From Whitmania pigra (taxonomy: Eukaryota > Annelida > Clitellata > Hirudinida > Haemopidae): a DNA stretch of 64,000 nucleotides. The notes below the pieces were generated by a model. It did no database searches. It was not told the DNA's origin and was given only the letters and a program-made list of their open reading frames with translations. Positions 60,263 to 64,000 of the stretch are shown piece by piece. Location of the stretch: positions 235,001 through 299,000 of the forward strand of contig JAJTWR010000228.1 of assembly GCA_021613335.1 (NCBI GenBank), written 5' to 3'. Both the position numbers and the translations under genes were made by a program. Position 1 is the first letter of the stretch. Every line of letters starts with the position of its first letter.

Positions 60263-62323
60263 CTACAAGTTGCCAGGCGGATAATTCAATGTCAAGTTGG
60301 ACAAGTATTCGTTGAAAACTGGAAAGTCGGATATCTTAAATTGTTCAAGTACTTTAAACGAGGGGTAAAGACCGTTACTCCGGTCCGAACTGCCCTTCGA
60401 GTAGCCGTTCCAATGGTTGCCTTCCACGCTAATTATGTCTCCTTTGAGCAGATTCATTTCTTGCCCGTTCCTGGCCTTGTGGTCCAGTCGGGCGACTTGG
60501 GTGTGGCCGAGCTGCCCCCCGAAGTAGTAGATGTCGTCCAATGAGGTGAAGCGATTGGAAGCATCACCATGCATGGTCTGCATGAGTTCATAAGCCAGCC
60601 TGCATACCTGAATTTAGAATTGACTTGTTTATAGTGAAGGTGTGTATAGTTACTTTTAGTTTCTGATTTGAGTGGTTACATCTCACCTGAGAGGAAAAAG
60701 TGCACACAAGATAGTCGCACAGGGAAAGGAAGTGTATGTCCATGATGATTGCCCTCAGTGAGACTTCAGAGAAACGAGAAGACATGGACGCAGACTCTGA
60801 AAACTCCTTGCTGCCGTAGATGGTGTAATCGGGGTACCTTGAATTTCAGGGTCAACAGGTCGTAAGATATATTTTATTATTAAGAACAAATCTTATTATA
60901 AAAAATACACCTTATTATTAAGGTCCAATCATAATTAAAAATTTCATTGGTATTAAGATACAAGATACTTATATCATTCTATTTATGCTTATTATTGACA
61001 TACATCTGATTGTTAAGATATTGCGGTCTATTCATCATTTTCCTAAAGCACACATACTACAAAAACCAACAACCTCGAGGCTGCCTCAGCAAAAACACTG
61101 GGATCATCAGAGGCCATGTAAATGGCTCGGTTGAAAGGGCTCGACTTTCCGAGGTCAATTCTGTCGAAATATCTCTCAACATGGTTCATGTATTCGTCCA
61201 GTGAGTGGAAGGCAGCTTCGGCAGCCATTTTATCCGTCCGCCTGATGTGCACCCTGGTTGCAAATTGAACTACTTCTCGCTTATATCATATAGAGCTGCT
61301 TTAGGAAAGGAGAGCTATAGAATCTTTTCGCTAGGGCATCACTCAGTGCCTACAAGACTAAGAATACTAGAAACACCATCGCAATTACAACACAAACTAA
61401 ACCACCACCACCATCAACGACAAATGAATCCTCACCCGACAACTCCCCTTCCACTGAAGAAATTCAGTTTGAGCATGTTTTCTGCAATAACCTTCCTAAG
61501 GTACGGTTGCGGGCGAAGCAAGTAGCCTGCCATCTGACCTGCCCACCATGCAAATGGTTCGCCGTGCAGTCTGATTAGGCGGTCAGACATCTGCTTCGGA
61601 ATGGACGGGGGAATGGAATCAGGAGTCGGAAAAATCATGTCGATTATCGGAAGGGACACGACGCGAGAGTTGTTTTTGTGTTCTGACGAAGAATCATTAT
61701 TGACCACTCGGTAATATGCGTAACCAATGTTAAAACTCCTACTTACGAATCCACCTGCACCAATTTACAACATTCATTCATACATGCCCTCAACATCACT
61801 AGCAACATCCAATCAAGTTCCCCACCCATTCACAGCCACTCACCCGTCCAATGTACGACACCCGAAACGTGTGTCATGCCACAAGTTCTGCTGGGAGGCA
61901 GAAAGTACTTCAGCCATCCGTCATTAAGATACTCCCATCCATGGGAATCGAAAACGAGTGTCCTGTTTGTGGCCAATGAAGTGATGAGACAAAAGATGGC
62001 GTGATGAACTTGACAGCCGAAGCCGCACGCTTTGTTTAAGTGACACAGCAGAAGATGACTTTTCAAGCAGTCGGGAGGATTCTGATGGAAACGTGTGTAA
62101 ATAAATATTTGTATGTTATGTGGATAAGTAATGTATGTTATATGAACAATGCTTGCATGTTACATTGACTTTGTTCAACAAGATGTTTCTTATGTGCATC
62201 ACATCTGTTTGTATATTTTGATGATAAATAAAATCAGTGTTGATGTAAAATACATTTGACAAATCGCTATTTTTTGGAATCTTATCATCATCATCATCTT
62301 CACCGTCATCGTCATCGTCATCG

Positions 62324-62355
<32 letters not shown>

Positions 62356-63891
62356 GCTCATCAGGTGACCCGTCATAACAGCCCGGCGACAGAATAGCCC
62401 CGACAAAACAGCCCCGTCAAAATAGCCCGGCCTCAAAATAGCTCAAGACAAAACAGCCCGGACAAAATATAGCCTGGGCTATTTTGACGCCGGGCTGTTT
62501 CGACGGGGCTGTTTTGTCGGGGCGGTTTTGTCGGGGCTGTTTTGTCTTGAGCTATTTTGACGCCGGTCTATTTTGACGGGGCTGTTTTGTCGGGGCTATT
62601 CTGTCGCCGGGCTGTTATGACGGGGTGCCCGCTCATCATCGGGAGGAGTAAAAAGTAAAAGTTATTTAGAATATCATTAATAAATTAGGAATTTCTCTTT
62701 TCTCCCACCTGGGTCTTTTCCAAGACCTCCTGCACAACGTTGGAAAGCATGCGAGATTCTCCGAGTCGCCACAGGTCAGTCTTGTCAACGGAGGCCAGAA
62801 GGTCGAGGTCGTTTGAGGTGACGCTGAAAATGTGTGCCATTATAGGAGGAAACGAAACAAGGTGAAGAAAAATCTTTGCAGTTTCGGTTTCCTTTCTTTA
62901 TTTTAGATTACTAACAACCCAACAACACTTAATAACTTAATGGGTAATAGCTAATAATCTGGAGAGTGATGTAAAATCCTAATTATCTTCATTAAAAAAA
63001 TAAAACGAATTCCTTCTCAGAGGTATAAAGCCCTGAATACCTGTAGTACTCAAAAACAACTTTAACGATGTCGTCGATTCTTTTCCACGTGTCTATTCTG
63101 TCGTATGAGGACATTTTCAAAGAGTTGAGTTGCTGTCTGAGGTAGTACCAAGTCTCTTTCACGTCATTTGACACCGTCCTCCTTAAAACCTCATGTTCTT
63201 TGCTAGGTTCAACCGCTGCAAATGAACAATGGCGGCGAAGATAACACAGGTGACGACACAGGTGATGTTACTAATATGTTATCTGTTATAATCGGTAATA
63301 ATAAATTATTATGTCAACCGTTGATTAGAATGTTCAGATAGTCAGGGTTGTCCGCATTCGACCAGTCTATTTGTTTTCTTTCTTCGATTCTGGAAGGATT
63401 ATTGGTATAAATATTGTTATATCTTAATAATAATCAAGGAGATTATTATATTATCTTAATAACAACAACAATAATAATAATATTAAATGAAGTTATTATT
63501 ATTAGTAGTGGTATTTCGAATATCAACAATTACGTACTGAATGTCGTGATCAACAGGAGAAACGTTAATTAGAAAGTCGAAGAAATGCTAGTTTTTTCAA
63601 ATGAATAGACCCTCTGAGTACATTTAGAGATGGCCACGATCATCGTCATCATTACCAAAATCACATTAGTCAGCTTCAACATAAAATCGTCACCACATCC
63701 ACCTACAAGCTCTGAATTTGACTGAAAAGTTTGTTGTTCTCCTCCTTGACTTTATTCAACTCGAGCAGAATATTTTCCGCAATGGCGTTCTGACTGTTGC
63801 CAAGGTTAAGTGCCATATAGACCATGGAAAGAATCCAGACCAGACATAAGAGGACTATGACAAAATACTGTTTCTTCGCGATCACCATGAT
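60263..63891 (-). CDS. FUT8: Alpha-(1,6)-fucosyltransferase, FUT8-like copy B (5' end outside window)
   Basis: A second FUT8-type gene has the same exon plan as copy A. The signal anchor exon (about 63714-63891) reads MVIAKKQYFVIVLLCLVWIL followed by a coiled-coil stretch. It opens 3 nt after a splice acceptor, so an upstream exon lies near or beyond the window edge. Further exons: IEERKQIDWSNADNPDYLN (63.35 kb), SKEHEVLRRTVSNDVKETW (63.1 kb), DLDLLASVDKTDLWRLGESR (62.75 kb), [19 protein letters not shown] (62.0 kb), [20 protein letters not shown] (61.5 kb), HIRRTDKMAAEAAFH with ASDDPS (61.1-61.25 kb), LRAIIMDIHFLS and CTFSSQ (60.75 kb), and the SH3-like end ([22 protein letters not shown]) stopping at TAA 60263. 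Donor-substrate motifs are intact, so both copies look functional. It ends soon after the SH3 domain, as FUT8 normally does. Confidence 0.92.
62285..62354. repeat. (ATC)n microsatellite
   Basis: ATC/GTC triplets in a FUT8-like B intron immediately left of the second MITE copy. The poly-Asp open frame on the minus strand is only this repeat. Confidence 0.92.
62364..62630. mobile_element. MITE-like inverted-repeat element, copy 2 (long hairpin)
   Basis: This 267-bp element is nearly one long palindrome made of variants of CCCGTCAtAAcAGCCCgGCGACA and its complement. It is flanked by the exact 8-mer GCTCATCA at 62356-62363 and 62631-62638. Internally about 18-20-bp modules (GACGGGGCTGTTTTGTCGGG and variants) repeat in tandem on each arm. 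It has no coding capacity and lies in a FUT8-like B intron. Confidence 0.85.
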
Positions 63892-64000
63892 CTGAGTGTT
63901 ATCAACTTTGTAATTAGGATAATGGCCCAATAAAGACCTTAATATCGATGATAACAACTTTCACGATTATTGTGATGATTATGATCAGGAACCATAATTT

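Noticed and set aside
62116..62436. Open frame with a long poly-aspartate run
   Set aside because: It is the ATC microsatellite plus the edge of the inverted-repeat element; no gene context or conservation.

Overview
This is a eukaryotic, almost certainly invertebrate bilaterian, nuclear window. It is AT-rich, and its genes are split into many small exons (26 to about 1,270 nt) by introns of roughly 70-500 bp carrying GT...AG ends and TAA, TAG and GAT/ATC microsatellites. The proteins are conserved animal single-copy genes, and the repeat types (R2-like and CR1/L2-like retroelements, hAT, Tigger/pogo, a tRNA-derived SINE, short inverted-repeat elements) fit a lophotrochozoan such as an annelid or mollusc. 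I cannot fix the phylum from sequence alone. All exon models were read by eye from splice signals, reading phase and remembered family sequence.

Layout, left to right: cytoplasmic arginyl-tRNA synthetase (-, 206-4970); ZNRD2/p27-like zinc-ribbon protein (+, 5460-6943); a synaptotagmin-4/11-like gene (-, 7872-15881) whose third intron holds a 3.9 kb R2-like retrotransposon and a tail of truncated copies (10018-14775); NDUFA13 (+, 17443-18805); a LARP4-type La-related protein (+, 19731-23292); eIF4G (-, 26637-34606); PDE6D (+, 35665-37328); ANKRD13 of the UIM-bearing type (-, 39057-48262), with a three-layer transposon nest and a Tigger remnant in its introns; RGP1 (+, 48627-51323); and two tandem FUT8-type alpha-1,6-fucosyltransferase genes (-, 53774-59091 and 60263 to beyond 63891).

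The genes alternate in strand. RARS/ZNRD2 (489 bp apart), ANKRD13/RGP1 (364 bp), eIF4G/PDE6D (1.06 kb) and SYT/NDUFA13 (1.56 kb) are head-to-head pairs likely to share promoter regions; the remaining boundaries are mostly convergent 3' ends. The genes do not form a pathway. They are housekeeping functions: translation (RARS, eIF4G, LARP4), respiration (NDUFA13), membrane traffic (synaptotagmin, RGP1, PDE6D, ANKRD13) and Golgi N-glycan core fucosylation (FUT8 x2).

The most unusual item is the R2-like element. It has an N-terminal C2H2 finger and Myb-like region, a reverse transcriptase, a CCHC knuckle and a PD-D nuclease, yet it sits in a (TTA)n(TAG)n microsatellite rather than in rDNA. Three shorter copies follow it head-to-tail, separated by TAG units. 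This suggests a retrotransposon that uses TAG repeats as its docking site.
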